Below are positions 24,463 through 32,314 of a stretch of 34,961 nucleotides of DNA, piece after piece (within the stretch, counting starts at the first letter, position 1; every line of letters starts with the position of its first letter). Origin of the DNA: Deltaproteobacteria bacterium (GTDB taxonomy: Bacteria; Desulfobacterota; GWC2-55-46; JADFVP01). Under the pieces are notes generated by a model. It did not search any database, had not been told where the DNA came from, and saw nothing but the letters and a program-made list of their open reading frames with translations. The stretch covers positions 1 to 34,961 of the forward strand of contig JAJCZH010000009.1 of NCBI GenBank assembly GCA_029262515.1, written 5' to 3'. The translations under genes were made by a program, and so were the position numbers.

Positions 24463-25230
24463 CTACTGCTTGCCACCGTCTCCGGTACCGGCCCCTGAAC
24501 CAACCAGGGCGCGAACTCTTTCAAGATCTTCCGGGGTATCGACCGAGAGCGGATTGAACTCAGTCTCCACAACCTTAATACGTACCCCGTTTTCAAGCGC
24601 GCGAAGCTGTTCAAGTCTTTCGGCAAGCTCGTACCCAGCAGGGGCCATCCCGGCAAAGCGGAGCAGAAATTCTTTGCGATAGACGTAGAGCCCTATGTGC
24701 TTATAGACTGCGGCCTTCTTGTCGAGGCCCTTAAAACCTCCGACCGAGTACGGTATCGGGCTTCTCGAAAAGTAGAGGGCAAACCCGTCGGAGTCCGTCA
24801 CCACCTTAACGGCATGCGGGCTCCGGTACTCATCCTCTTCGGTAATACGGCTCTTTAACGTGCCTAGCTCTATGGAGCCGTCAGAGAGTAACGGCTCGAT
24901 CGCCGCATCTATCATATCAGGCTCTATCAGAGGCTCGTCGCCCTGAATATTAACGACTATACCGGCATCGACCGTACGGGCCGCCTCTGCAATACGGTCG
25001 GTGCCCGAGGTATGCGCTCCCGAGGTCATGACGACACTGCCGCCAAAGGCCGTAACCGCATCGAATATCCGTCTATCGTCCGTGGCTACCGTTACGGAGT
25101 CGACAAGAGACGCGGCACAGGCGCGCTCGTATACCCACTCGACCATCGGTCTGCCGCCGATGTCGGCTACGGGCTTGCCTTCGAGACGTGAAGAACCGTA
25201 TCTGGCGGGGATAAATGCTGCGACTTTCAT
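24463..25230 (-). CDS. kdsB: 3-deoxy-manno-octulosonate cytidylyltransferase (CMP-Kdo synthetase)
   Basis: The product is 255 residues, typical for KdsB. It activates Kdo with CTP for LPS assembly. Signatures are [57 protein letters not shown] and [13 protein letters not shown]. The ATG at 25228-25230 gives the canonical [10 protein letters not shown] start. No Shine-Dalgarno lies upstream; instead a near-consensus promoter ends 7 nt before the ATG, so the mRNA may be leaderless. Upstream in-frame codons (to 25284) would run through that promoter and are rejected. It is the first gene of the Kdo operon. Confidence 0.96.
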   Translation of the reverse strand: MKVAAFIPARYGSSRLEGKPVADIGGRPMVEWVYERACAASLVDSVTVATDDRRIFDAVTAFGGSVVMTSGAHTSGTDRIAEAARTVDAGIVVNIQGDEPLIEPDMIDAAIEPLLSDGSIELGTLKSRITEEDEYRSPHAVKVVTDSDGFALYFSRSPIPYSVGGFKGLDKKAAVYKHIGLYVYRKEFLLRFAGMAPAGYELAERLEQLRALENGVRIKVVETEFNPLSVDTPEDLERVRALVGSGAGTGDGGKQ

Positions 25231-25237
25231 TGAGCAC

Positions 25238-25265
25238 AATATATCAAATACAAAGCCCATGTCAA
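25238..25265 (-). promoter_or_regulatory. Promoter of the kdsB operon, probably giving a leaderless mRNA
   Basis: TTGACA (25260-25265) is followed after 16 bp by TATATT (25238-25243) on the minus strand. The -10 ends 7 nt before the kdsB ATG, so transcription should begin at or one base before the start codon. Confidence 0.72.
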
Positions 25266-25333
25266 CAGATACCCTCTCTTGCAAGGGCTAAAATCCACCA
25301 CAACAACCCGGTAGCGGAAGAGGCGAGTCAATA

Positions 25334-25362
25334 TTGACAGGAACGGTGCGCTATGGTACTAA
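25334..25362 (+). promoter_or_regulatory. Promoter of tRNA-Leu (CAA)
   Basis: TTGACA (25334-25339) is followed after 17 bp by TACTAA (25357-25362), preceded by TGG as an extended -10. The start would lie a few bases before the tRNA. Confidence 0.5.
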
Positions 25363-25372
25363 AACAGATTGC

Positions 25373-25459
25373 GCCGGAGTGGTGGAACTGGTAGACGCGC
25401 GGGATTCAAAATCCCGTGAGAGCAATCTCGTGAGGGTTCGAGCCCCTCCTCCGGCACCA
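25373..25459 (+). tRNA. tRNA-Leu (CAA)
   Basis: This 87-nt class II tRNA includes CCA. The acceptor stem is GCCGGAG/CTCCGGC, the anticodon arm is GGGA/TCCC with loop TTCAAAA (anticodon CAA), the long variable arm is GAGAGCAATCTC, and the T-arm has GGTTCGAGCC. Confidence 0.97.
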
Positions 25460-25509
25460 CTGCTTATGTCTCATGTCAAACTCATAAGACAAACCCAGAC
25501 GGTAACAGA

Positions 25510-25764
25510 ATGGATCTCATAACCATAATTGGCCTTACGGCTGCAATTTGCACCACAGTCTCATTCATTCCGCAGGCAATTAAGATAATAAAGATTCGAG
25601 AGACACGCGACATCTCGCTACTGACCTACCTTTTTCTAGAGGTCGGAATCCTGTTGTGGCTCATATATGGAATCTCTCTCAGCAACCTTCCGTTGATATT
25701 CGCCAACACCATAACTCTGCTCTTCACGACCATCATACTCGGGTTAAAGATCAAGTTCGGCTGA
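25510..25764 (+). CDS. SemiSWEET-type sugar transporter (MtN3/PQ-loop)
   Basis: The product is 84 residues with three predicted TM helices (about 3-23, 36-57 and 61-81), the SemiSWEET layout. The PQ motif FIPQAIK (residues 19-25) and the helix-1 region TVSF precede the loop IRETRDISLLTY; both are family hallmarks. SemiSWEETs act as dimers that move sugars across the inner membrane; the substrate here is unknown. The gene starts 50 nt after tRNA-Leu and may be read from its promoter. The ribosome binding site is weak (GGTAAC). Confidence 0.9.
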   Translation: MDLITIIGLTAAICTTVSFIPQAIKIIKIRETRDISLLTYLFLEVGILLWLIYGISLSNLPLIFANTITLLFTTIILGLKIKFG

Positions 25765-25788
25765 ATTCAGATTTTTTTTACCGAACTT
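25753..25788 (+). terminator. Inverted repeat with a T-run at the SemiSWEET 3' end
   Basis: AAGTTCGG (25753-25760) and CCGAACTT (25781-25788) are exact complements. They enclose the stop codon, a CTGAATTCAG palindrome and eight T residues. The T-run lies inside the outer arms, so it is not a standard terminator; the inner stem plus T-run might act as a weak one. Confidence 0.4.
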
Positions 25789-26183
25789 ACATCTGCCAGA
25801 TTATTCGTCAATCCTACACCATATTGAATGCGTACCTCCTATTGGTGTTACTCCGCTTGACGTAGTTTGAAAGAAAGGTATACTCGTATTACTGTGAAAT
25901 AGTCTCCCCGCCAGAAAATAATAAAAAGAATCCATACCTCTCAACATTAAACGGTTACAAACAGATAGGGTTAGCGCCTTAAAAATTCTAAAACTCATTT
26001 GTACCTCTAAACAGTGGCCAAAAATCAGATTAATGAAAAAATTCACTTAACTCGATTCAGTTTTTTTTATAAAAAAAGTTTTAAGTACTTGTGAGAAAGA
26101 CCGACAATAATTATATACGACAAGTATTTGGCCAACGCCACCATGCAAAACAAGAGAAGTGAAAAATAAAGAAGGAGACAAAA
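25765..26183. other. AT-rich intergenic region before the H1-like gene
   Basis: No convincing gene. An 81-codon minus ORF (25801-26046) has no ribosome binding site and no recognisable domain. A candidate promoter for the H1-like gene lies at 26089-26117. Confidence 0.55.
26089..26117 (+). promoter_or_regulatory. Candidate promoter of the H1-like gene
   Basis: TTGTGA (26089-26094) is followed after 17 bp by TATATA (26112-26117). Both hexamers match consensus at four of six positions. Confidence 0.4.
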
Positions 26184-26567
26184 ATGGCTAAAACCGTAAC
26201 CGCACTAAAGGACATACTCAAGCGTGAAGAGGTAGTTCTTGCAAAGCTCGTCGCGACCACCAAGATTATGGTACACAAAGACAGCAAGGCTGCGGTAAGG
26301 GCAATTATCAAGGCCAAGAAGGCTGCGATATCGGCTTACAAGAAAATTATAAAGGCAAGCGAAAAGTGCCCGGCGGTAAAACCGACTCCTTCTAAAAAAT
26401 CTGCAGCAACCAAATCCGTAACCAAAAAGAAGGCAGCACCAAAGAAGGCAGCTGCAAAGAAAGCGACACCAAAAAAAGCGGCTGCTAAGAAGAAGGCCGC
26501 ACCTAAGAAGGCAACCGCAAAGAAAGCGGCACCAAAAAAGAAGGCGGCTGCAAAGAAGAAAAAGTAA
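26184..26567 (+). CDS. Histone H1-like, lysine/alanine-rich DNA-binding protein
   Basis: The product is 127 residues. An N-terminal part of about 65 residues is predicted helical (ALKDILKREEVVLAKLV, AIIKAKKAAISAYKKII). A C-terminal tail from about residue 70 is built of repeated KKAAPKKAAAKK-like units with almost only Lys, Ala, Pro and Thr. This is the composition of eukaryotic H1 tails and of bacterial H1-like proteins, which bind and compact DNA or RNA non-specifically. A strong GAAGGAG site and a strong terminator suggest good expression. The N-terminal domain does not match a family I can name with certainty. The repetitive tail may vary in length between strains. Confidence 0.85.
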   Translation: MAKTVTALKDILKREEVVLAKLVATTKIMVHKDSKAAVRAIIKAKKAAISAYKKIIKASEKCPAVKPTPSKKSAATKSVTKKKAAPKKAAAKKATPKKAAAKKKAAPKKATAKKAAPKKKAAAKKKK

Positions 26568-26607
26568 CCTAGAAGTACTCTTTGTAACCGATACCGATAC
26601 GAACAGG

Positions 26608-26655
26608 AACCCTGAATGTCTAGACCGAGTTGTTTCGACGTTCAGGGTTTTTTTT
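26608..26655 (+). terminator. Terminator of the H1-like gene
   Basis: A 13-bp stem (26608-26620 with 26637-26649, one G·T-type mismatch) with a 16-nt loop is followed by a run of T residues to 26655. Confidence 0.9.
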
Positions 26656-26846
26656 ACCTGCGATACCTCACACCACAGACAATCCGCTCAACTGTTTCCC
26701 TTGAAATGCCATTTCATGCAAAGATTCTCTTATATACTTATAGCCTGTATGTCTGCCCACTTCTCACTTATTTAAACTTCCGATCACCTGTAACCGGCTG
26801 TTTTTCTCCGAGCAGATATTCTATTTCCTGATTAATGAATATTTAC

Positions 26847-26875
26847 TTGACTGTTCAGTTTTCAGATACTATCCT
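26847..26875 (+). promoter_or_regulatory. Promoter and palindromic operator of the TetR–RND operon
   Basis: TTGACT (26847-26852) is followed after 17 bp by TATCCT (26870-26875), 6 nt before the ATG at 26882, which predicts a leaderless mRNA. The short palindrome ACTG-TT-CAGT (26850-26859) overlaps the -35 and spacer and resembles the core of TetR-family operators, suggesting autoregulation. Confidence 0.6.
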
Positions 26876-26881
26876 TTGGCC

Positions 26882-27511
26882 ATGAAAAAGAACAGAAAGA
26901 AAATTAAAGAAGAGATCCTGAACGCCGCCAACAGAAGGTTCGGCCACTACGGTTACTCAAAGACCACTATGGCCGAGATAGCGACGGACTGTTCAATGAG
27001 TGCGGCAAACCTCTACAGGTACTTCCGCGACAAATCGGCGATCGGTGCCGGCATTGCGAGCAGGTACTTCAAAGTGGAGATCGAGCTTTTAAACACGGTT
27101 GCCGACAACACCGAGTTAACGGCTGCACAAAGAGTTCAAGAGTACATACTGACTCCCGTCCGGTACAACTTTAAAGAGTTCAACGACAGCCCGGAGATAA
27201 TGGAGCTTGTCGAACATATCTGCACAGACGGTGCCGGACTTATAGAAAACCACCGAAATGAAAAAATAGGCATACTCTCAAAGATACTAACCTCCGGGGT
27301 ACAGAGCGGCGAATTTGTGATTGAAGACCTTGAAGAGACCGCGACCTCAATCCATATAGCCACACTCGTCTTTCACGCAACCCCGCTATTTCTTATGTTC
27401 AAAAATCATTGTTCAACAGAAGAGGAGATGGTAACTATGGCCGAGAAGGTCGCGTGCCTGATGCTTAAGGGTATAACCAGGGCGGATAAGCGAAGAAAAG
27501 ACAAGAGATGA
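26882..27511 (+). CDS. TetR/AcrR-family transcriptional regulator
   Basis: The product is 209 residues. A basic start (MKKNRKKIKEEILNAA) leads into the TetR helix-turn-helix (about 10-55: RRFGHYGYSKTTMAEIA, MSAANLYRYFRDKSA). The all-helical C-terminal part would bind a ligand and dimerise. It overlaps the following RND gene by 4 nt (ATGA), so it is the first gene of the export operon and its likely local repressor. No Shine-Dalgarno precedes the ATG; a TTG two codons upstream (26876) is possible, but the promoter spacing favours the ATG. The ligand is unknown. Confidence 0.93.
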   Translation: MKKNRKKIKEEILNAANRRFGHYGYSKTTMAEIATDCSMSAANLYRYFRDKSAIGAGIASRYFKVEIELLNTVADNTELTAAQRVQEYILTPVRYNFKEFNDSPEIMELVEHICTDGAGLIENHRNEKIGILSKILTSGVQSGEFVIEDLEETATSIHIATLVFHATPLFLMFKNHCSTEEEMVTMAEKVACLMLKGITRADKRRKDKR

Positions 27512-29790
27512 GATACGCAGAGACGATAATACGCCTCCGGTGGCTGGTCGTAATAGTAAGCCTCGCCTCGGTTATCGGTACAGGTTACGGCATGGGGCGC
27601 CTCGGTTTTGAAAGCGACGACCGCGTCTTCTTCTCCTCCGACAACCCGCAGCTCATGGCGTTAGAAGAGTTCGAAAATACCTACAACAAAGAGTCGAACG
27701 TAATAGTGGTGATCGAACCTAAAGAGGGTGACGTCTTTACGGCCTCGACTCTAAGCGCGATAGAAGAGCTTACGGAGAGCTCGTGGCAGTTGCCGTACTC
27801 CTCAAGAGTAGACTCAATTACCAACTACCAGCACACGATAGTTGAAGAGGACGACCTCATTGTAGGCGATCTTGCTGTCGGTGCCGAGGCATACGGGGCA
27901 GAAGAGCTCAAGTCCGTTAGGGACATCGCCCTGAATGAACCGATGCTGGTAAACAGGATAATCTCCCCCGACGGCACCATGACCGCGGTGTTCACGACCA
28001 TACTCAAACCGGAAGACAAGGACGTAATCGTCGAGGTAGACACCTTCGCCGACGAGATGATCGAAAAGTTCAAGGAGAAGCACCCGGACCTCAACATCTA
28101 TACCACAGGCGCAATCCCTTTCGACATGGCTTTCTCGGAGGTCAGCCAGCAAGATATGTCGAGCCTCATTCCTGCCATGTTCTGCGTGCTCGTAGTAGGT
28201 ATCTACCTCTTCATCCGCTCGATTTCCGGCACGCTAGCCACTGTGATCGTAATCGTCTTCGCCGCAGTCGCTGCAATGGGGCTTGCCGGCTGGTACGGCA
28301 TAAGCATAACAGCGCCTACCGGAATGGCGCCGATAATAATCCTCACCATCGCTGTTGCCGACTCGGTACATATACTGACGACCATGCTGCAGGAAATGCG
28401 GCGCGGACGCACCAAGCACGAAGCGATAGTAGAGTCGATGCGGATAAACCTGATGCCGGTCTTCCTTACCAGCGTTACCACGGCCATCGGTTTCCTCTCC
28501 ATGAACTTCTCCGACGCCCCGCCTTTTAGAGACCTCGGCAACATGGCTGCAACAGGGGTCGGCGCGGCCTTCCTCTTCTCCGTACTGCTGCTGCCGGCTG
28601 TAATGGCTATACTGCCGGTAAGGATCTCGGCACGCGCACGAACAAAAGCCGAAAACAATCACACCTTCACCGAACGGCTCGGAGAGTTCGTGGTCAGACA
28701 CAGAAGAGTGCTCTTTGCAGGCATGTCGGTCATAATCATCATAACAGGGACCGGGGTACTTAGGCTCGAACTCGACGACAAATTCCGCGAGTACTTTGAC
28801 GAAAGGTACGCTATCCGCACCGAGACAGACTACGTCTCTCAGAAGTTCATGGGCATGGACGCTATCGAGGTATCACTGCCAGCCGGCTCGGAAAACGGTA
28901 TCAACGAACCCGATTATCTCAATTCGGTTGAGAAGCTCGCCAACCATATGCGCGCAACGGAAGGCGTGGTGCATGTAAACGCGATAACCGACATAGTAAA
29001 GAAGCTCAACAAGACTATGCACGCGGACGACCCCGCCTACTACACCATTCCCGATGAACGGAACCTCATCGCTCAGTATCTGCTGCTCTACGAGATGTCG
29101 CTGCCCTTCGGGCTCGACCTCAACAGCACGCTGAACATAGATAAGTCGGCCTCGCGCATCACCATAACATTAGAAGATATGAGCGCCGTAAATATGCGCA
29201 GGATAGAGACCGAACTGGCAGAGTGGATGAAGGTGAACACTCCTGAAATCTACTCATACCCAACCGGTCTTTCACTCATGTTCGCACATATATCGGAGCG
29301 TAATATCAACGGCATGCTCACGGGCTCGGCAATAGCCCTTGTGCTGATCTCCGGCATACTGATACTCGCGCTCAGGTCTCTCAAAATAGGCCTTATCAGT
29401 CTCATACCTAACCTCTTTCCGGCCTTTATGGCCTTCGGACTCTGGGGTTATACTTTCGGACAGGTCGGCCTCGCAGTCTCGGTCGTCTCGGTAATCAGCC
29501 TCGGCATAGTCGTAGACGATACCGTGCACTTTCTGAGCAAGTACTTAAGGGCGAGAAGAGAGCACAACATGGAGACCGAAGATGCGGTCAGGTATACCTT
29601 CAAGACTGTTGGCACGGCGATAATCACAACTTCGGTGGTACTGACCGCCGGCTTTCTGGTACTCACCCTCTCCGGTTTCAGAGTCAACCTCTCGATGGGG
29701 CTGCTTACGGCCTTTGCAATCAGCTTCGCCCTCTTTTCCGACCTCTTCTTTCTACCTCCCATGCTCATGTGGTTCGAGAGAAGGCGTTAA
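27508..29790 (+). CDS. RND-superfamily (MMPL-type) exporter
   Basis: The product is 760 residues with the two-fold RND layout: TM1 (about 10-29), a periplasmic loop (about 30-215), TM2-6 (about 218-375), TM7 (about 396-418), a second periplasmic loop (about 420-605) and TM8-12 (about 608-755). Characteristic stretches are PIIILTIAVADSVHIL and SLGIVVDDTVHFLSKYLR, the second with the paired acidic residues of helix 10-type motifs. It belongs to the RND 'predicted exporter' group (COG1033-like, MMPL) that moves lipids or hydrophobic compounds rather than the AcrB drug-pump group. Its 5' end overlaps the TetR gene and a LolA-like gene follows 85 nt later. The substrate is unknown. Confidence 0.93.
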   Translation: MRYAETIIRLRWLVVIVSLASVIGTGYGMGRLGFESDDRVFFSSDNPQLMALEEFENTYNKESNVIVVIEPKEGDVFTASTLSAIEELTESSWQLPYSSRVDSITNYQHTIVEEDDLIVGDLAVGAEAYGAEELKSVRDIALNEPMLVNRIISPDGTMTAVFTTILKPEDKDVIVEVDTFADEMIEKFKEKHPDLNIYTTGAIPFDMAFSEVSQQDMSSLIPAMFCVLVVGIYLFIRSISGTLATVIVIVFAAVAAMGLAGWYGISITAPTGMAPIIILTIAVADSVHILTTMLQEMRRGRTKHEAIVESMRINLMPVFLTSVTTAIGFLSMNFSDAPPFRDLGNMAATGVGAAFLFSVLLLPAVMAILPVRISARARTKAENNHTFTERLGEFVVRHRRVLFAGMSVIIIITGTGVLRLELDDKFREYFDERYAIRTETDYVSQKFMGMDAIEVSLPAGSENGINEPDYLNSVEKLANHMRATEGVVHVNAITDIVKKLNKTMHADDPAYYTIPDERNLIAQYLLLYEMSLPFGLDLNSTLNIDKSASRITITLEDMSAVNMRRIETELAEWMKVNTPEIYSYPTGLSLMFAHISERNINGMLTGSAIALVLISGILILALRSLKIGLISLIPNLFPAFMAFGLWGYTFGQVGLAVSVVSVISLGIVVDDTVHFLSKYLRARREHNMETEDAVRYTFKTVGTAIITTSVVLTAGFLVLTLSGFRVNLSMGLLTAFAISFALFSDLFFLPPMLMWFERRR

Positions 29791-29875
29791 CTCGATTTTT
29801 GGAATTTTATTGTTCCGGACTTTCATGCAGACCTGACTTATTCAGGCCAGATTTATTCAGAATGGAGACCATCTA

Positions 29876-30682
29876 ATGAAAAAGATTACTCTTATCGCCC
29901 TGCTCTTCTTATTCGGCGCTGCACTCTTTAGTACAAACGAAACCGCCGAAGCAGAGCCCATAACCCCGGAAGATAAAGGACTAGCGATAGCTATTGAGGC
30001 GAACAGAAGGGGCAACGGCTTCGGGGACATGAGCGCAGAGATGCTTATGACGCTTAAGAACCGGCACAACAAAGAGAGCAAACGGAACCTCAGGATCAAG
30101 ACCTTAGAGGTACCCGACGACGGGGACAAGTCGATCTCGATCTTCGACAACCCCAAAGACGTAAAGGGCACGGCATTTCTTACGCTCTCCCATAAGACCG
30201 GCGACGACGACCAGTGGCTCTACCTGCCGGCGCTAAAAAGGGTTAAGCGGATCAGTTCTTCGAACAAATCGGGTTCCTTTATGGGCAGCGAATTCGCCTA
30301 CGAAGACCTCTCCAGCCAGGAGGTGGAGAAGTACACCTACAAGTACCTAAGGGACGAAGAGTACGCCGGACAAGACTGCTTCGTAAACGAACTCGACCCT
30401 GTCCACCCGAAATCCGGTTACTCGCGCCAGATAGTCTGGATGGACAAAAAAGAGTACAGAACGCTAAAGGTCGAGTACTACGACAAAAAGAATGCGCTCT
30501 TAAAGACTCTGACGATGAGCGGTTATACATTATACATCGACAAATACTGGCAGCCGGATGAGATGAATGTGATCAACCACACAAACGGCAAATCGACGCG
30601 CCTTGAGTGGAAAGATTATAAATTCAGAAGCGGGCTCAAGGACAAAGATTTTACCAAGAACGCATTAAAGAGAGTACGCTAA
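29876..30682 (+). CDS. LolA-like outer-membrane lipoprotein-sorting family protein (PF17131-type)
   Basis: The product is 268 residues. A signal peptide of about 26 residues (ending TAEAEP, no lipobox Cys) precedes a periplasmic beta-rich domain. Typical family stretches are RRGNGFGDMSAEM, WLYLPALKRVKRISSSNKSG, FMGSEFAYEDL and KYWQPDEMNVINH. Proteins of this type have a LolA/LolB-like fold with a hydrophobic cavity and nearly always neighbour RND exporters. It may shuttle a lipidic substrate from the RND protein across the periplasm; this is inference. A GGAGA site precedes the ATG. The outer-membrane protein gene follows after 58 nt with no terminator between them. Confidence 0.9.
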   Translation: MKKITLIALLFLFGAALFSTNETAEAEPITPEDKGLAIAIEANRRGNGFGDMSAEMLMTLKNRHNKESKRNLRIKTLEVPDDGDKSISIFDNPKDVKGTAFLTLSHKTGDDDQWLYLPALKRVKRISSSNKSGSFMGSEFAYEDLSSQEVEKYTYKYLRDEEYAGQDCFVNELDPVHPKSGYSRQIVWMDKKEYRTLKVEYYDKKNALLKTLTMSGYTLYIDKYWQPDEMNVINHTNGKSTRLEWKDYKFRSGLKDKDFTKNALKRVR

Positions 30683-30740
30683 ACTCTTTCATTTTTAATA
30701 CCGTTTGTCATATTGGATTAAAAGGATAAACAATAGCTAT

Positions 30741-31979
30741 ATGGCCAAATACCCATTCATACAGTTTCGGGCAGTACTTGTATCACTCTGCACGCTCTTG
30801 AGCCTCTGCACAGCACAGCAGGCGTACGGCGCCGGAGAGCTCTCTGGCTACGTCGCCTTCGAAGCCAACCTCTTTGCCCACGCTCCGCTTTACGAAGCGC
30901 AGAAGAACCATGCGGTCTCGCTTAGCTTTAAGCCGGAGTACTATCACGAGTGGCAGAGTGGCGACCGCTCTGTTACCTTCACACCGTTTATCAGACTAGA
31001 CAGCGCCGACCCTGAACGTACCCACTTCGACATACGTGAACTTTTCATGTTATCGGTCTACGAAAGATTCGAACTCGGCATCGGCCTCAGGAAAATCTTC
31101 TGGGGGGTAACCGAGTCGCAGCACCTGGTAGACATAATAAACCAGACCGACGCGGTAGAGGCCACCGACGGCGAAGAGAAGCTCGGCGCCCCTATGTTCA
31201 GCATGAGCGTACAGTTAGAATCCACCGCAAACGACAACCTCGGCACTCTCGACATCTATATACTGCCGTGGTTCAGGGAACGGACCTTTATCGGTAAAAG
31301 AGGCCGTCTGAGGGGGGCGCTCAGAGTCGACTCCGACCAGACGAGTTACGAGGCCGACGCCGAAGAGCGGCACATCGACCTGGCGATGCGCTGGAGCCGT
31401 TCAATAGGGGATTATGACATAGGGCTATCGTACTTTACAGGAACCGGGCGCACGCCTACGCTTACCGTCGGTACCGACTCAAACGGCGAGACCGTCTTTA
31501 TTCCGCGCTACATCCTGATAGATCAAGCTGGAATAGCGGTTCAGAAGGTACATGAAGACTGGCTTCTAAAACTCGAAGCAATAGCGAGAAGCGGCGAGGG
31601 TGATACGTACGGGGCATGGACCGGAGGGTTCGAGTACAGTATGAGCGCGGTAATGGGAACCCACGTAGATGTAGGCATTCTCGGCGAATGGTCGCACGAT
31701 ACGCGCGGCAACGGGGCCGCCACCCCGCTGGAGGACGACCTTATGTTCGGGCTACGCATAGCGGTAAACGACATAGGAGGCACCGAAGCGCTCTTCGGCA
31801 TTGTTCAGGATATCGACACGTCCGCACGTAGCATCTTTCTCGAATCATCCAAGAGATACGGCGACCACCTTAGGATAAGCCTTGAGGCTAATATCTTCTC
31901 GGAGATTCCGGCAAACGACCTGCTCTTTGGACTTCGTGACGACGACTTCGTTAAATTTGAAGCCGCCTACTGGTTCTAA
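30741..31979 (+). CDS. Outer-membrane beta-barrel protein of the RND export operon
   Basis: The product is 412 residues: a signal peptide (about 1-33, ending QQAYGA), then alternating amphipathic strands and a C-terminal AAYWF, with the terminal Phe typical of outer-membrane barrels. I do not recognise a precise family; it is like the DUF1302-type proteins linked to RND/LolA-like genes in other bacteria, but shorter. Motifs such as GIGLRKIFWGVTESQHLVD and GTLDIYILPWFRERTF are striking and conserved-looking. I chose the ATG at 30741 because it gives a clean signal peptide; a TTG at 30705 would add 12 residues. It is the last gene of the operon and the presumed outer-membrane end of the export path. 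Confidence 0.85.
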   Translation: MAKYPFIQFRAVLVSLCTLLSLCTAQQAYGAGELSGYVAFEANLFAHAPLYEAQKNHAVSLSFKPEYYHEWQSGDRSVTFTPFIRLDSADPERTHFDIRELFMLSVYERFELGIGLRKIFWGVTESQHLVDIINQTDAVEATDGEEKLGAPMFSMSVQLESTANDNLGTLDIYILPWFRERTFIGKRGRLRGALRVDSDQTSYEADAEERHIDLAMRWSRSIGDYDIGLSYFTGTGRTPTLTVGTDSNGETVFIPRYILIDQAGIAVQKVHEDWLLKLEAIARSGEGDTYGAWTGGFEYSMSAVMGTHVDVGILGEWSHDTRGNGAATPLEDDLMFGLRIAVNDIGGTEALFGIVQDIDTSARSIFLESSKRYGDHLRISLEANIFSEIPANDLLFGLRDDDFVKFEAAYWF

Positions 31980-31991
31980 CCCGGCAGCCGG

Positions 31992-32018
31992 TTGACAAAC
32001 AGGCCGCCGGGGTATAAG
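31992..32018 (+). promoter_or_regulatory. Promoter of the glutaredoxin gene
   Basis: TTGACA (31992-31997) is followed by TATAAG (32013-32018). Both hexamers are near consensus, but the 15-bp spacer is short. Confidence 0.5.
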
Positions 32019-32083
32019 TTTAAATCAACAGAGTTTAACGGAGTTTAACCGTAACAGCCGGAATAGATGGAGGGCAAGGAAAT

Positions 32084-32314
32084 ATGGCTTTAAAATTGTA
32101 CCAGTTCGAAAGCTGCCCGTACTGCAACAAGGTGCGTGGAGTACTCGGCGAAAAAGGTCTTGAGTATGAAAAGGTCGAGGTACCCCTGGACAGAGAAGAT
32201 AGAACCGAACTTGTGGAAGTTTCGGGACAGCTGATGGTACCGGTTCTTGTGGACGGCGAGACCGTTATTAACGACTCCGGGAAGATTATAGACTACCTCA
32301 ATGAAAAGTACTGA
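32084..32314 (+). CDS. Glutaredoxin-like thiol protein
   Basis: The product is 76 residues, a minimal thioredoxin fold. The redox motif is CPYC (residues 11-14), the classic dithiol glutaredoxin site, and the cis-Pro region is MVPVLVDG. DSGKIIDYLNEKY at the end resembles the N-terminal domain of glutathione S-transferases, so it is a Grx/GST_N-type protein. It would reduce disulfides with glutathione. The stop region overlaps the 3' end of the opposing glutathione synthetase gene by 22 nt, linking cofactor and user. A GGAGGGCAAGGAA region serves as ribosome binding site. Confidence 0.93.
   Translation: MALKLYQFESCPYCNKVRGVLGEKGLEYEKVEVPLDREDRTELVEVSGQLMVPVLVDGETVINDSGKIIDYLNEKY

Larger units (their letters stand above)
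26568..26881. other. Intergenic region between the H1-like and TetR genes
   Basis: The region holds the H1-like terminator (26608-26655) and the TetR promoter and operator (26847-26875). No gene was recognised in between. Confidence 0.6.

Noticed and set aside
25373-25764. tRNA-Leu as an integration site with a small island carrying the SemiSWEET gene
   Set aside because: No integrase and no repeat of the tRNA 3' end downstream was seen.
25801-26046. 81-codon minus ORF in the SemiSWEET–H1-like gap
   Set aside because: No ribosome binding site, no domain and no operon context.
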